Source of the DNA: Betaproteobacteria bacterium
Lineage (GTDB): Bacteria > Pseudomonadota > Gammaproteobacteria > Burkholderiales > Burkholderiaceae
Length of the DNA: 20,714 nt
Reading direction: 5' to 3'
Assembly: GCA_009921765.1 (NCBI GenBank)
Contig: RFXC01000052.1
Span: 1 to 20,714 of the forward strand
Below the pieces are notes generated by a model. That model was given only the letters and a program-made list of their open reading frames with translations, made no database searches and was not told the DNA's origin. Each line of letters starts with the position of its first letter. The first letter of the stretch is position 1. A program made the position numbers and the translations under genes. Shown here piece by piece: positions 1 through 8,930 of the stretch.

Positions 1-2
1 AG

Positions 3-950
3 CAGCCCATCCCCAAGCCCTATGCCTGGCGGCGGGACGATGTGAGTGAAAGCGACTGGCGCGTATCGGTTCCCGAGCGTGCGCTCGCGGAAATCGACGA
101 GGTGATCGCGATTCTTCGCACCAATCCCATGGATATCCGTGCGCTTTGCCTGGATGACTATCCGCTTGATGCCTGCCGAGCGCTCATGGGCGAGGTTCGA
201 CAGCGACTCGATCATGGCGTGGGCATGGCGGTGCTCGACCGGCTGCCGGTGGAGCGGCATGACAAGGAATCGCTCACCGCCATTTACTGGATGCTGTCCT
301 CGATGATCTCGCGGCCGGTGGCGCAGTCCTACGACGGCCGGCTGCTCTATGACGTCCGCGACACCGGCAAGAAAACCGACACGCGGGTGCGCGCCGACCT
401 CACCAACCAGGAAATCTCCTGGCACAGCGATTACGGATTCAACTATCCGCCACCGTATCTGGGGTTGCTTGTGCTGCGCACCGCGCAATCGGGCGGCATC
501 AGCAAAGCAGCCAGCATGATGACCGTGCACAACGAGCTGCTCGAAAAGCGCCCGGATCTTCTGCGCCGGCTCTACGAACCTTTCCACTGGAACCGCCAGG
601 GCGAGCATCCAGAGGGCGATCCGCTCACCAACCTGCACCCGATTTTCGAGCTTCGTGGCGAGCAGGTGTGCTCACGCTTCAATCCGGCGCTGGTGCCCAA
701 GGGCTATGAGCTGGTGGGTCTGCAGCCCGATGCACTGGGCCTGGAGGCGCTGCGCGAGGCCGCCCGCATCATGTCAGCGGAACAGAACCACATCACCTTC
801 GTACTGAACGCGGGCGAGATCCAGTATGTGAACAATTTTCGCCTGGCGCATTTGCGAACCGATTACCACGACTACGACGAACCTGACCGCAAGCGCCATC
901 TGGTGCGCATCTTCCTGCGTGACTTCGGTCGGCGCTCCTACATGGGCTAG
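3..950 (+). CDS. TauD/TfdA-family Fe(II)/2-oxoglutarate-dependent dioxygenase (5' truncated by window edge)
   Basis: This is a predicted non-heme iron oxygenase that couples 2-oxoglutarate decarboxylation to hydroxylation of an unknown small substrate, probably in the cytoplasm. The iron-binding facial triad is visible: WHSDYGF supplies His (codon 423-425) and Asp (429-431), and the distal His lies in NFRLAHLRT (849-851), 142 residues later. The 2-oxoglutarate-binding Arg is likely in HLVRIFLRD (906-908). The frame is open to the left edge, and the bases before the first GTG (42) encode a family-like PYAWRRDDV stretch, so the true start lies upstream and the gene is partial here. The C-terminus is complete, ending in a TAG stop. 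It ends 17 bp before mutS, so the two may share a transcript. The substrate cannot be named. Family assignment is confident; specific function is not. Confidence 0.85.
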   Translation, partial: QPIPKPYAWRRDDVSESDWRVSVPERALAEIDEVIAILRTNPMDIRALCLDDYPLDACRALMGEVRQRLDHGVGMAVLDRLPVERHDKESLTAIYWMLSSMISRPVAQSYDGRLLYDVRDTGKKTDTRVRADLTNQEISWHSDYGFNYPPPYLGLLVLRTAQSGGISKAASMMTVHNELLEKRPDLLRRLYEPFHWNRQGEHPEGDPLTNLHPIFELRGEQVCSRFNPALVPKGYELVGLQPDALGLEALREAARIMSAEQNHITFVLNAGEIQYVNNFRLAHLRTDYHDYDEPDRKRHLVRIFLRDFGRRSYMG

Positions 951-967
951 CCCGTGCATCGTTGCTC

Positions 968-3670
968 ATGACCACGCCGCGCGAGACGGCCGCGGTGGCC
1001 TCGACAAGCTCGCACACGCCGATGATGCAGCAGTTTCTGCGCATCAAGGCCGAGTATCCGGAGATGCTGCTCTTCTACCGGATGGGCGACTTTTACGAGC
1101 TCTTCTATGACGACGCCGACAAGGCGGCGCGCCTCTTGGGCATCACGCTCACCCGACGCGGGGTGTCGGCGGGCGAACCGATCCCGATGGCGGGGGTACC
1201 GGTTCACGCGGTCGAGCAGTATCTCGCGCGGCTGATCCGGATCGGCGAGTCGGTGGCGGTATGCGAGCAGATCGGCGATCCGGCGCTCGCGAAGGGCCCG
1301 GTGGAGCGCAAGGTGGTGCGCATCGTCACACCCGGCACGATCACCGACGCGCAACTGTTGCCCGAGCGCGAAGACCGGGTGCTGCTGGCACTCAATCCGG
1401 GTCCGCGCGCGGACAGCCGCTGCGGAATCGCCTGGATGGTGGTGGCGAGCGGCGAGTTCTGGCTGGCCGAGGTCGAGGCCGAAGCGCTCGCCCAGGAACT
1501 CGACCGGCTGCGCGCCGCCGAGGTGGTCGTGGCCGACGGCCGAACCCTCGCGCCCACCCTGCTCGCTCTGATCGGCGCAGCCCCCGTGGCGCGCTCGCCC
1601 GACTGGCATTTCGAGCCCGAGCGCGCCGAGCGGACACTCACCGAGGCCTTCGGAGTCCGCGATCTGGCGGGTTTCGGCGTGAGCGACCAGCCGCTTGCGG
1701 TGGGGGCAGCCGGCGCCCTGTACCAGTACGTGGCACGCACACAGGGCCAGGCGCTGCCTCACCTGCAGGGCTTACGTGTTCATCAGGGTGGCGAGTTCGT
1801 CGAACTCGATCCGGTGGCGCGACGCAATCTGGAATTGGTCGACACACTGCGTGGCGATGATGGTCCCTGCCTGATTCGAATCGTGGACCGCTGTGCGACC
1901 GCTGCAGGCGGACGACTCCTGCGCCGCTGGCTGCAGCAACCGCTGCGTGATCCCCATCAGGCAGCGGCCCGTCATGATCAGGTCGAGGCCACGGCGGCAA
2001 TGCGTCTCGCGCTTCAGGATCAACTCGCCCGCCTTCCGGATCTCGAGCGCGTTGCCACCCGGATCGCGCTGGGCAGCGTGCGCCCACGCGAACTGGCAGC
2101 GCTGCGCGATGCAGCGCCAGCAATTGCCGCCGTGCGGGAGCTGCTTGCCGGTGCCCCGCAGAACCGGTTCGACGATCTGCTGACCCGACTCTCGCTACCC
2201 GACACCGCCTGGCAACCCATCGCTCGCGCGCTTCTCGATGAACCGGCCGCGCTCGCCCGCGAGGGCGGCGTGATCCGCGATGGCTTCGATGCCGAGCTCG
2301 ACGAACTGCGAGCAATCGACCGCGATTGCGACAGTTTTCTTGCCCAGATGGAACTCGCCGAGCGGGAGCGAACCGGTATCGCCAATCTTCGCGTGGGCTA
2401 CAACAACGTTCATGGCTTCTTCATTGAAGTCACCCACGGCCAATCGGAAAAAGTGCCGATCGATTATCGCCGACGACAAACCCTCAAGAACGCCGAGCGC
2501 TACATCACACCCGAGCTCAAGGCGTTTGAGGACAAGGCGCTGTCGGCGCGCGACCGGGCGCTTGCCCGAGAACGTCTGCTTTATGAACAGCTGGTGGGAC
2601 AGTTGAGCGCATCGGTCTCCGCCTGGCAGCAGGCCGGACGCGCCATTGCCGAAATTGACGTGCTGGCCAATTTTGCCGAGCGTGCCGCCACACTTCGATG
2701 GACCCGTCCGCGGTTCGTACGCACGCCAGGCATTGAAATCCGCGCGGGGCGACATCCGGTCGTCGAAGACGGCGTCGAGACCTATGTTCCCAACGACTGC
2801 GTCATGCGCGAGAACCGCCGCATGCTGCTCATCACGGGCCCGAACATGGGCGGCAAATCGACGTACATGCGCTCGATCGCCCTGATCGCAGTGCTCGCAT
2901 GCTGCGGCAGCTTCGTGCCGGCCGATTTCTGTGAGCTGGGACCGATCGATCGGATTTTCACCCGTATTGGCGCCTCCGACGATCTGGCCGGTGGCCGCTC
3001 GACCTTCATGGTCGAGATGACCGAGGCAGCCGCAATTCTGCATGCAGCGACCGAACACTCGCTCGTGCTGATGGATGAAATCGGCCGCGGTACCTCCACC
3101 TTCGACGGCCTGTCGCTTGCACACGCGATCGCCTCGAGGCTGCTTTCACAAAATCGCAGCTTCACACTGTTTGCCACCCACTACTTCGAGCTCACGGAGC
3201 TCGCTGCCACGCACCCGGGCGCAGTGAACCTGCATCTGTCGGCTGCCGAGCATCGCGGCGGTATCGTGTTTCTCCACGAGGTTCGCGACGGCCCGGCGAG
3301 TCGCAGCTACGGCTTGCAGGTGGCGCGACTCGCGGGCGTACCGCCGTCGGTCATCCGCACCGCTGGCAACCTGCTCGCCAAACTCGAGGCCCGTGCACGC
3401 GACAACCAGCAGCAGTTCGACCTGTTTGCAGCCGAACCCGCTCCGGCTGGCGAGACCTACGGTCGTGAGGCGGCAAACGCCAACCCACTGCATGATCACG
3501 GTCAGCATCCAGGGAACGCCCCAATCGCGGCCCATCACGAAGACCCGGCGCGAGTCGCACAGGCGCTTGCGCTCTGCGAGCAGTTGCTCGAGATCGACCC
3601 CGATGCACTCACCCCTAGAGAGGCGCTTGCGCAGCTTTATGCCCTGCGGGCGCAGCTCGCGCGCGAGTGA
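968..3670 (+). CDS. mutS: DNA mismatch repair protein MutS
   Basis: MutS recognises mismatches and small loops, and recruits MutL in an ATP-dependent way. The 900-residue protein has the usual length. The N-terminal mismatch-recognition domain carries GDFYELF, with the wedge Phe at residue 42 and the partner Glu at 44. Connector, lever and clamp regions follow. The C-terminal ABC-type ATPase has Walker [10 protein letters not shown] (from residue 624), Walker [13 protein letters not shown] (Asp703-Glu704) and the downstream [11 protein letters not shown] switch. I prefer the ATG at 968 over an in-frame TTG at 962, because the resulting N-terminus leads into HTPMMQQ with the spacing seen in E. 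coli MutS. No strong ribosome-binding site or private promoter is visible in the 17 bp after the dioxygenase gene. The stop overlaps the GTG of the next gene. Confidence 0.98.
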   Translation: MTTPRETAAVASTSSHTPMMQQFLRIKAEYPEMLLFYRMGDFYELFYDDADKAARLLGITLTRRGVSAGEPIPMAGVPVHAVEQYLARLIRIGESVAVCEQIGDPALAKGPVERKVVRIVTPGTITDAQLLPEREDRVLLALNPGPRADSRCGIAWMVVASGEFWLAEVEAEALAQELDRLRAAEVVVADGRTLAPTLLALIGAAPVARSPDWHFEPERAERTLTEAFGVRDLAGFGVSDQPLAVGAAGALYQYVARTQGQALPHLQGLRVHQGGEFVELDPVARRNLELVDTLRGDDGPCLIRIVDRCATAAGGRLLRRWLQQPLRDPHQAAARHDQVEATAAMRLALQDQLARLPDLERVATRIALGSVRPRELAALRDAAPAIAAVRELLAGAPQNRFDDLLTRLSLPDTAWQPIARALLDEPAALAREGGVIRDGFDAELDELRAIDRDCDSFLAQMELAERERTGIANLRVGYNNVHGFFIEVTHGQSEKVPIDYRRRQTLKNAERYITPELKAFEDKALSARDRALARERLLYEQLVGQLSASVSAWQQAGRAIAEIDVLANFAERAATLRWTRPRFVRTPGIEIRAGRHPVVEDGVETYVPNDCVMRENRRMLLITGPNMGGKSTYMRSIALIAVLACCGSFVPADFCELGPIDRIFTRIGASDDLAGGRSTFMVEMTEAAAILHAATEHSLVLMDEIGRGTSTFDGLSLAHAIASRLLSQNRSFTLFATHYFELTELAATHPGAVNLHLSAAEHRGGIVFLHEVRDGPASRSYGLQVARLAGVPPSVIRTAGNLLAKLEARARDNQQQFDLFAAEPAPAGETYGREAANANPLHDHGQHPGNAPIAAHHEDPARVAQALALCEQLLEIDPDALTPREALAQLYALRAQLARE

Positions 3671-4782
3671 GCTCGCACTCGACTGACCGAGCGACCGAGC
3701 CCAGCACCAGCATGACCGCGACCGTCTCGCCTCGCCGCCGCCGGCTGCTCACCGCAGGCCTGTCGGCCGCAGCATGGCCGGTGGTCAGCCGGGGGCTGGC
3801 TGGAAGCGCCGCTGCCTCCGCTGCCTCCGGCTCGCCCAGCGCCGCCAGCCCGCCTGGCGCCCGTACCAGCTTCGCCCTGATCGGCGACCTCCCCTACTGG
3901 CGCTTCGAGCTCGCCAATGTGCCTGCGCTGCTGGGCGAGATGGCCGAGCAATGCGCCTTCGGCATCCATGTGGGCGACCTGAAAGGCGGCTCTGAACCCT
4001 GTTCCGATGAACTGCTCGAGTCCCGGCTGACGCTCTTCGGGCAAAGCCGCATTCCGCTCGTCTACACCCCGGGCGACAACGAATGGACCGACTGCTGGCG
4101 CCCGGCGGCAGGCGACCACGATCCCGCCGAGCGCTTGGCCTGGCTGCGTCGCCGCGTGTTTCTGCGCGAGTCTCCCTGGCTAGGCCCCCCGGACCGCTCG
4201 ATCTGGCAGCAGCTTGCCAGCCCAGCCGCCGAACCGCTGCTTGCGAAGGGTCCGGTGCGTCAGTCTGAGGTCGAGGGCGGTCCGCCCGAAAATCTCATGT
4301 GGACAGCAGGCGGCGTGCTCTTTCTCACCCTGAATCTCCCGGGATCGGATAACGGCAGACGGTCCCCGCTCGATGATGCTGACCGCCTCGAGCGCGATGC
4401 GCACAACCGCCGTTGGCTCGATCAGGCACGCCAACGCGCCGAGCGGGCCAACCTGCCCGCTATCGCCCTGGCTATCCATGCCAATCCCGGGTTCGGCCGC
4501 GGCATCGATCCGTCCAGAGTTCTGGGCGACGACGGTTACGCCACCTTTCGCCATGATCTCGCGCAACTCAACGCCCGCTTTGCCGGCCATGTTCTGGTGA
4601 TGCACGGTGATACCCATCGCTTCCGGGTGGACCGGATTCTTCCCCGACTCACTCGCGTGGAATGTTTTGGCAGTCCGTTCACCGGGTCCTGGGTGAAGAT
4701 AGAGGTGACCCCCCAACGGCCCATGCCCTTCGAGATCTCGGTGCGGCCAGCCGCACCGCCGCGCGAGGAAACCACGCCCTGA
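3667..4782 (+). CDS. Tat-exported calcineurin-like metallophosphoesterase-fold protein
   Basis: Predicted periplasmic phosphoesterase-fold protein of unknown substrate. Near the N-terminus a Tat-like signal ([11 protein letters not shown], Arg at residues 23-26) is followed by a hydrophobic Ala/Gly-rich stretch and a low-complexity Ala/Ser/Pro linker to about residue 65. The mature part shows metallophosphatase-like blocks: ALIGDLPYW (Asp74), HVGDLKGG (Asp104), [12 protein letters not shown] (GDNE at 136-139), an IHANPGFG His, and MHGDTHRF near the C-terminus. Blocks one and two depart from the canonical DxH and GDxxD, so metal binding may differ. The start chosen is GTG 3667, whose last two bases are the first two of the mutS stop (GTGA overlap, suggesting coupling). 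The ATG at 3712 is a credible alternative giving a shorter signal peptide. Nothing in the sequence links its role to mismatch repair. Confidence 0.75.
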   Translation: MSSHSTDRATEPSTSMTATVSPRRRRLLTAGLSAAAWPVVSRGLAGSAAASAASGSPSAASPPGARTSFALIGDLPYWRFELANVPALLGEMAEQCAFGIHVGDLKGGSEPCSDELLESRLTLFGQSRIPLVYTPGDNEWTDCWRPAAGDHDPAERLAWLRRRVFLRESPWLGPPDRSIWQQLASPAAEPLLAKGPVRQSEVEGGPPENLMWTAGGVLFLTLNLPGSDNGRRSPLDDADRLERDAHNRRWLDQARQRAERANLPAIALAIHANPGFGRGIDPSRVLGDDGYATFRHDLAQLNARFAGHVLVMHGDTHRFRVDRILPRLTRVECFGSPFTGSWVKIEVTPQRPMPFEISVRPAAPPREETTP

Positions 4783-4788
4783 CCCGAT

Positions 4789-4818
4789 TTGCCTCGGATC
4801 CCCGTCCCACGCTACAAT
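4789..4818 (+). promoter_or_regulatory. Candidate sigma-70 promoter for the L31 gene
   Basis: A -35-like TTGCCT (4789-4794) and a -10-like TACAAT (4813-4818) are separated by 18 bp in the 86-bp gap before the L31 gene. Transcription would start near 4825 and give a leader of about 44 nt. The match is by eye. I see no obvious Zur-type palindrome, although L31 paralogues are zinc-regulated in some bacteria. Confidence 0.55.
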
Positions 4819-4868
4819 TTACGGTTTCGCGCTTTCCAGACTAAGCCAATTCCTGTAGAGATTTTCCA

Positions 4869-5129
4869 ATGAAAGACGGCATTCATCCCGACTACCGAGA
4901 CGTCGTGTTCCTCGACATGGCCAGCGGCTTTAAGTTCATCACCCGCTCCACGATCAACACGCGCGAGTCCATCAAGATGGACGACGGCAAGGAATACCCC
5001 CTTTTCAAGCTTGACGTGACCTCCGAGTCACATCCGTTCTACACCGGGGCGCAGCAGCGCATCATCGAGACCGGCCGGGTGGAGAAGTTCCGTCAGAAAT
5101 TTGCCCGCAGCAGCGCCAAGCCCTCCTGA
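4869..5129 (+). CDS. rpmE2: 50S ribosomal protein L31 type B
   Basis: Small protein of the large ribosomal subunit, located at the inter-subunit bridge near the central protuberance. The 86 residues begin [10 protein letters not shown] and contain FKFITRSTI and the SHPFYTG block typical of L31. There is no cysteine at all, so this is the zinc-independent (C-minus, type B) form and not the CxxC type. The length matches type B proteins. The start is the only plausible ATG for this family, with a modest purine-rich tract (GTAGAG) about ten bases upstream. It has its own candidate promoter at 4789-4818. The next gene follows after 48 bp on the same strand, so some read-through is likely. The C-terminal tail is short, basic and Ser-rich. 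Confidence 0.96.
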   Translation: MKDGIHPDYRDVVFLDMASGFKFITRSTINTRESIKMDDGKEYPLFKLDVTSESHPFYTGAQQRIIETGRVEKFRQKFARSSAKPS

Positions 5130-5177
5130 TTTTCAGGCAGGTTCACGCCTGCTCGGCGGGGCGCGAGGCGTCATTGC

Positions 5178-6884
5178 ATGGCTTCCCCCGCCTTTATCGT
5201 GACCCAGCACGAGGCCCGGCGCCTGCCCGGCCTCGTGTTGTTTTTGTTGGGCGCGCTTTACATTCTGCCGGGACTGCTGGGTCGCGACCCCTGGGGCCGG
5301 GCTGACGCAGAAGGATTCGGCCTCGCGCTCACCATGGCGCGTGGCGCGTTCGACGACTGGCTCGCGCCCAACGTCTTCGGATTGCCCGTTGCCCAGGAGG
5401 GCCCGCTACCCGGCTGGCTGGGTGCACTTGCCATTCTGTTGTTCGGCCCGCTGGTGGGCGAGCCCGCGGCTGCGCGCCTGGCAAGTGGTCTGGTCACCGC
5501 GCTGGGGCTGCTGTGGGTCTGGCGCGCCACCACGCTGCTCGCGGCCCGCCCCGAGATTCAACCCGCCGATCCGTTCGAAGTGTCCGCCCGTGCGGCCGAC
5601 ATCGGGCGCGCTGTTGCCGACGCCGCATTGCTCGTGTGCGTGGCCACCTGCGGGCTGATTGCCCGCGTCCACGAAACCTCATCCATTGCGTTCCAGTTCG
5701 CCTGGCTTGCAGCGTTTGCGCTGGGTGCGGCGGTGGCGATCGAACGGCCGCTTCGAGGCGGCTTGATCGCAGGGGCCGCCATCGCGGCCAGCGCCCTCAC
5801 ACGTGGCCTGCCCATCGCAACGGCGCTGCTGGCAGTCCTCATCCTTCTGCCTGTGTTTGCGCAGCGCTACCGACTGGTCGCGCTCCCCATGCTGGGCGGC
5901 GCGCTCGCGAGCGCCGCCCTGCTCGCCCTGCCCTGGCCGATCACACTCGCGGGTCAGCATCCCGAAGGCGGTGCATGGTTGCGTGTCTGGCTGGGCTGGA
6001 ACGCAGCCGAAATCGGCACCGGATCGCTTCGCTCGCTTGTTTTTCTGGCCCGCAATCTGCCGTGGTACCTCTGGCCAGCCTGGCCGCTCGCGCTCTGGGC
6101 GGCCTGGCGCTGGCGCGAAAAGTGGCGGACTCCGGCGCTGTTGCTGCCCTTGCTGATGGCCGGGGCCGCGGGCGTACTCATGTTGCTCGCACCGGTGCCG
6201 AGTGAAGCCATGATGCTGCCAGCGGTCGTACCCGTTGCCATGCTGGCTGCGCTCGCACTGCCCGTGGTCGAGCGCGGACTGGTGAGCCTTCTTGACTGGA
6301 TCGCCGTGGCCACGTTCTCGCTGATTGGCGTGGTGATCTGGGCCTATTGGCTTGCGCTTCTCACCGGTTTTCCACCGCGCATGGCTGACAGCGCCATACG
6401 GCTTGCACCGGGGTTTGCATCCGATACGGCGGGCCTGCAGACGCTGGCAGGGCTGATCGCGAGCGTCGCGTGGCTGGCACTGGTGTGGTGGCGGGCGTCG
6501 CAACGGCCGCGCGCGATCTGGCGCCCGATGGCGCTCTCCTCGGGCGGCTTGCTGCTCGCATGGGTACTGCTCATCGTGTTGTGGCTTCCCGCTTACAACG
6601 CGCGGGTGAGCTATCGCGGGGTGGGGACTGACCTCGCGGCGGCACTTGGCAGAACCGATGGATGCGTACGCGGCGAGCCACTGGACGCGGCCCAGCGCGC
6701 GAACCTCGCCCACTTTGGCGGCGTCCGGTTCGGCCGCCCCGGCGAGCGCTGCGACTGGCTGCTGATCCGCAACGACGCCCTGGTTCGCCACACGCCCCCC
6801 AGCATCGACTGGCAGCCGGTGTGGCAGGGCCGCCGGCCCTTCGACAGCACCGAGCGCTTCGTGCTTTATCGGCGCGCCCAGTGA
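5178..6884 (+). CDS. Polytopic GT39/ArnT-like membrane glycosyltransferase-family protein
   Basis: A 568-residue inner-membrane protein with about twelve hydrophobic segments spread over residues 15-480, then a soluble C-terminal domain of roughly 90 residues (from about 480) that would be periplasmic if the family topology holds. The N-terminal loop RDPWGRADAEGF (36-47), directly after the first membrane helix, resembles the acidic catalytic loop of PMT/ArnT enzymes. The block PVAQEGPLPGWLGA (70-83) resembles their KPPL-YWL motif but with Glu-Gly in place of Lys-Pro. Such enzymes transfer a sugar from a polyprenyl-phosphate donor to lipid A, protein or another lipid; the acceptor here is unknown. 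The ATG at 5178 has no strong ribosome-binding site. The stop overlaps the GTG of the MATE gene, so the two are probably translated together. Family placement is moderately confident; activity is inferred. Confidence 0.7.
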   Translation: MASPAFIVTQHEARRLPGLVLFLLGALYILPGLLGRDPWGRADAEGFGLALTMARGAFDDWLAPNVFGLPVAQEGPLPGWLGALAILLFGPLVGEPAAARLASGLVTALGLLWVWRATTLLAARPEIQPADPFEVSARAADIGRAVADAALLVCVATCGLIARVHETSSIAFQFAWLAAFALGAAVAIERPLRGGLIAGAAIAASALTRGLPIATALLAVLILLPVFAQRYRLVALPMLGGALASAALLALPWPITLAGQHPEGGAWLRVWLGWNAAEIGTGSLRSLVFLARNLPWYLWPAWPLALWAAWRWREKWRTPALLLPLLMAGAAGVLMLLAPVPSEAMMLPAVVPVAMLAALALPVVERGLVSLLDWIAVATFSLIGVVIWAYWLALLTGFPPRMADSAIRLAPGFASDTAGLQTLAGLIASVAWLALVWWRASQRPRAIWRPMALSSGGLLLAWVLLIVLWLPAYNARVSYRGVGTDLAAALGRTDGCVRGEPLDAAQRANLAHFGGVRFGRPGERCDWLLIRNDALVRHTPPSIDWQPVWQGRRPFDSTERFVLYRRAQ

Positions 6885-8293
6885 GCGAGCACCCGGAACC
6901 GCTCAGCGGACTGCGCCTGCGCCTGCGGCTCCTCAAGATGGCCGCGCCGCTGTTTGTGGCGCAGATCGCCCTGATGATGCAAGGCATCATCGACACCCTG
7001 ATGGCGGGCCGTCTGTCGGCAGAAGACGTTGCCGGCATCGGGCTGGGCGCGAGCATCTATTTCTCGGTCTACATCGGACTGATGGGCGTGCAACTCGCGC
7101 TCGTGCCCATCTGCGCAAGGCATCACGGCGCCGATGACCCCAATGCCATCGGAGCAGAGATTCGCCAGGGATACTGGCTCGCCCTGCTGCTGTCGGTGCC
7201 AGGCTGCGTACTGCTCGCCTTCACCGACGGCTGGCTCGCGATTGCCAGCCCGCCCGACGAGGTCGCTCGGGTGACGCGTCCTTACCTGGCCGCCGCAGCC
7301 GTGGGACTGCCGGCTGCGCTGCTCTTTCGCAATTTTCATGCGCTGGCGGTGGCCACGTCTCGCCCCGGCCTGGTGATGGGGCTCAACCTCGCGATGCTGG
7401 CTCTCAAGATCCCGGCCAACCTGCTGTTCATGCACGGGTTCTCGATTGGTGGCTTATTGACGGTGCCCGCCATGGGTGGCGCAGGTTGTGGCGTGGCGTC
7501 TGCGCTTCTCGCCTGGATCACGGCGGGCGCAGCAGCACTGCTGCTCGCCTACGAACCTGGTCTTCAGCGCTATCGTGCGCTGGTTCCGGCGGCGCCATCG
7601 CTCGCCTGGATGCGGCGGGTCTTGAAACTCGGGCTGCCAATCGGGGCCACGCAACTGGTTGAAGTCACCTCGTTCACCTTCATGGCGATCTTCCTCGCCC
7701 GCCAGGATGCGGTCGTGGGCGCAAGCCACCAGATCGCCGCGCGATTGGCGGGTCTCACCTACATGATTGGACTGGCGTTGGGCACAGCCACCAGCACGCT
7801 AGCCGCGCAGGCAATCGGCGCCGGTCATGCGCAGCGCGCCCGCAGGATCGCGCTCACGGGACTGCGCCTCGGGGCGTGGGCCGGTCTTGCAGCGATGACC
7901 TTGCTCTACGGGCTGCGCGAACCGCTCTCGGCGCTCTTCAGCACCGACCAGGCGGTGGTGGCGATGGCCGTACCGCTGGTCGCCGTCGTCTGCTTCTTTC
8001 ATTTCTTCGACAGCGCGCAAACACAGATCACGCTGGTGCTGCGCGCGTGGCATGTCACAGCCTCGCCGATGTTCGTGCATCTGGCGGCGCTCTGGGGTAT
8101 TGGTCTGGGGGGCGGCTGGTGGCTGACCTATGTGTACCCCGAGACCGGGGGACCATGGGGTGATTGGCTGGCGGGCGCGGCAGGATTCTGGGTGGCCGGT
8201 GCAGTGGCGCTTGCCATCGCCACTGCAGGCGTAGCAGCTATCCTGTGGCAGGCCTGGCGATCAGACGACCGGCCGTCGGTCCCCCAGCGCTGA
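6881..8293 (+). CDS. MATE family efflux transporter (NorM-like)
   Basis: Multidrug and toxic compound extrusion antiporter of the inner membrane, typically exporting cationic drugs or metabolites in exchange for Na+ or H+. The 470 residues give twelve hydrophobic segments in two similar halves. The N-terminal block LFVAQIALMMQGIIDTLMAG, followed by GIGLGASIY, is typical MatE, and the second half repeats it with LGLPIGATQLVEVTSFTFMA. The frame stays open far upstream inside the previous gene, but the family-like N-terminus begins at GTG 6881. That GTG overlaps the preceding TGA (GTGA), which supports this start and translational coupling with the GT39-like protein. The gene ends 23 bp before the convergent orn gene. 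The substrate cannot be told from sequence. Confidence 0.9.
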   Translation: MSEHPEPLSGLRLRLRLLKMAAPLFVAQIALMMQGIIDTLMAGRLSAEDVAGIGLGASIYFSVYIGLMGVQLALVPICARHHGADDPNAIGAEIRQGYWLALLLSVPGCVLLAFTDGWLAIASPPDEVARVTRPYLAAAAVGLPAALLFRNFHALAVATSRPGLVMGLNLAMLALKIPANLLFMHGFSIGGLLTVPAMGGAGCGVASALLAWITAGAAALLLAYEPGLQRYRALVPAAPSLAWMRRVLKLGLPIGATQLVEVTSFTFMAIFLARQDAVVGASHQIAARLAGLTYMIGLALGTATSTLAAQAIGAGHAQRARRIALTGLRLGAWAGLAAMTLLYGLREPLSALFSTDQAVVAMAVPLVAVVCFFHFFDSAQTQITLVLRAWHVTASPMFVHLAALWGIGLGGGWWLTYVYPETGGPWGDWLAGAAGFWVAGAVALAIATAGVAAILWQAWRSDDRPSVPQR

Positions 8294-8316
8294 AGCGCGA
8301 CTCATGAGCGACTGCG

Positions 8317-8898
8317 CTACTTGGCGACTGCGCTTGCGGGCGCGGCAGCCTGCCCAATGAAGTGCTCGCGATAAAAGCGCAGCTCATCAATGGACTCAAA
8401 GATGTCGGCCAGCGCTGTATGCGCCCCGCGCTTGCCGAACTTGCGCGCCACCTCGGGACGCCAGCGCCGGCAAAGTTCCTTGAGCGTGCTCACATCGAGA
8501 TTGCGGTAGTGAAAAAAGGATTCGAGCCTGGGCATATAGCGGGCCATGAAGCGCCGGTCCTGGCAGATGGAATTGCCGCACATCGGCGACTTGCCCGACG
8601 GCACCCAGGGCGTCAGAAAATCGAGCAACGCCTGCTCGGCGCTCTCCTCCGACCAGGGTGAGACGCGCACGCGATCGATCAGCCCGGAGCGCTTGTGCGT
8701 GCTCTGGTTCCATTGGTCCATGCCGCCCAGCACCTCATCAGTCTGCCGGATTGCAAAGGATTCGCTCTGCGCGCGCACGGTGAGCGACTCATCGGTGATC
8801 ACCAGCGCGACCTCGATGATGCGATCATGATCGGGCCGCAGGCCGGTCATCTCCATGTCGACCCATACCAGCAGCGATTCATCAGGTGCCTGTGACAT
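8317..8898 (-). CDS. orn: Oligoribonuclease (DEDDh 3'-5' exoribonuclease)
   Basis: Orn degrades 2-5 nt RNA fragments to mononucleotides, including pGpG from cyclic-di-GMP turnover, and is often essential in proteobacteria. The 193-residue protein shows the full DEDDh set: Asp14 and Glu16 in WVDMEMTGL, Asp114 in SICQDRRFM, and His160 and Asp165 in [15 protein letters not shown]. Length is close to the family norm of about 180-200. On the minus strand a GGAGG (8909-8913) precedes two in-frame ATGs: 8904 with a 4-nt gap and 8898 with a 10-nt gap. I list 8898 (MSQAPDES), but 8904 is equally possible. An in-frame GTG at 8928 is less likely because it lies upstream of the Shine-Dalgarno. The gene diverges from the M48 protease gene, whose ATG is only 26-32 bp away. 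Confidence 0.97.
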   Translation of the reverse strand: MSQAPDESLLVWVDMEMTGLRPDHDRIIEVALVITDESLTVRAQSESFAIRQTDEVLGGMDQWNQSTHKRSGLIDRVRVSPWSEESAEQALLDFLTPWVPSGKSPMCGNSICQDRRFMARYMPRLESFFHYRNLDVSTLKELCRRWRPEVARKFGKRGAHTALADIFESIDELRFYREHFIGQAAAPASAVAK

Positions 8899-8930
8899 AA
8901 TCATTGATCCTCCGGGCGTCATTCTCACAC

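Noticed and set aside
2195..3124. Long minus-strand open frame opposite mutS
   Set aside because: Antisense shadow of mutS in GC-rich DNA; no recognisable domain or ribosome-binding site.
5137..5152. GCAGG/CCTGC hairpin just after the L31 gene, possible terminator
   Set aside because: Only a 5-bp stem with a 6-nt loop and no following T-run; insufficient for an intrinsic terminator.
5679..6791. 370-codon minus-strand open frame opposite the GT39-like gene
   Set aside because: Composition (His/Gln/Arg-rich, no hydrophobic core) is typical of a reverse-frame artefact of a membrane-protein gene.
8294..8318. AGCGC/GCGCT pairing between the convergent MATE and orn genes, possible bidirectional terminator
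   Set aside because: 5-bp stem with a 15-nt loop and no T-tract on either strand.
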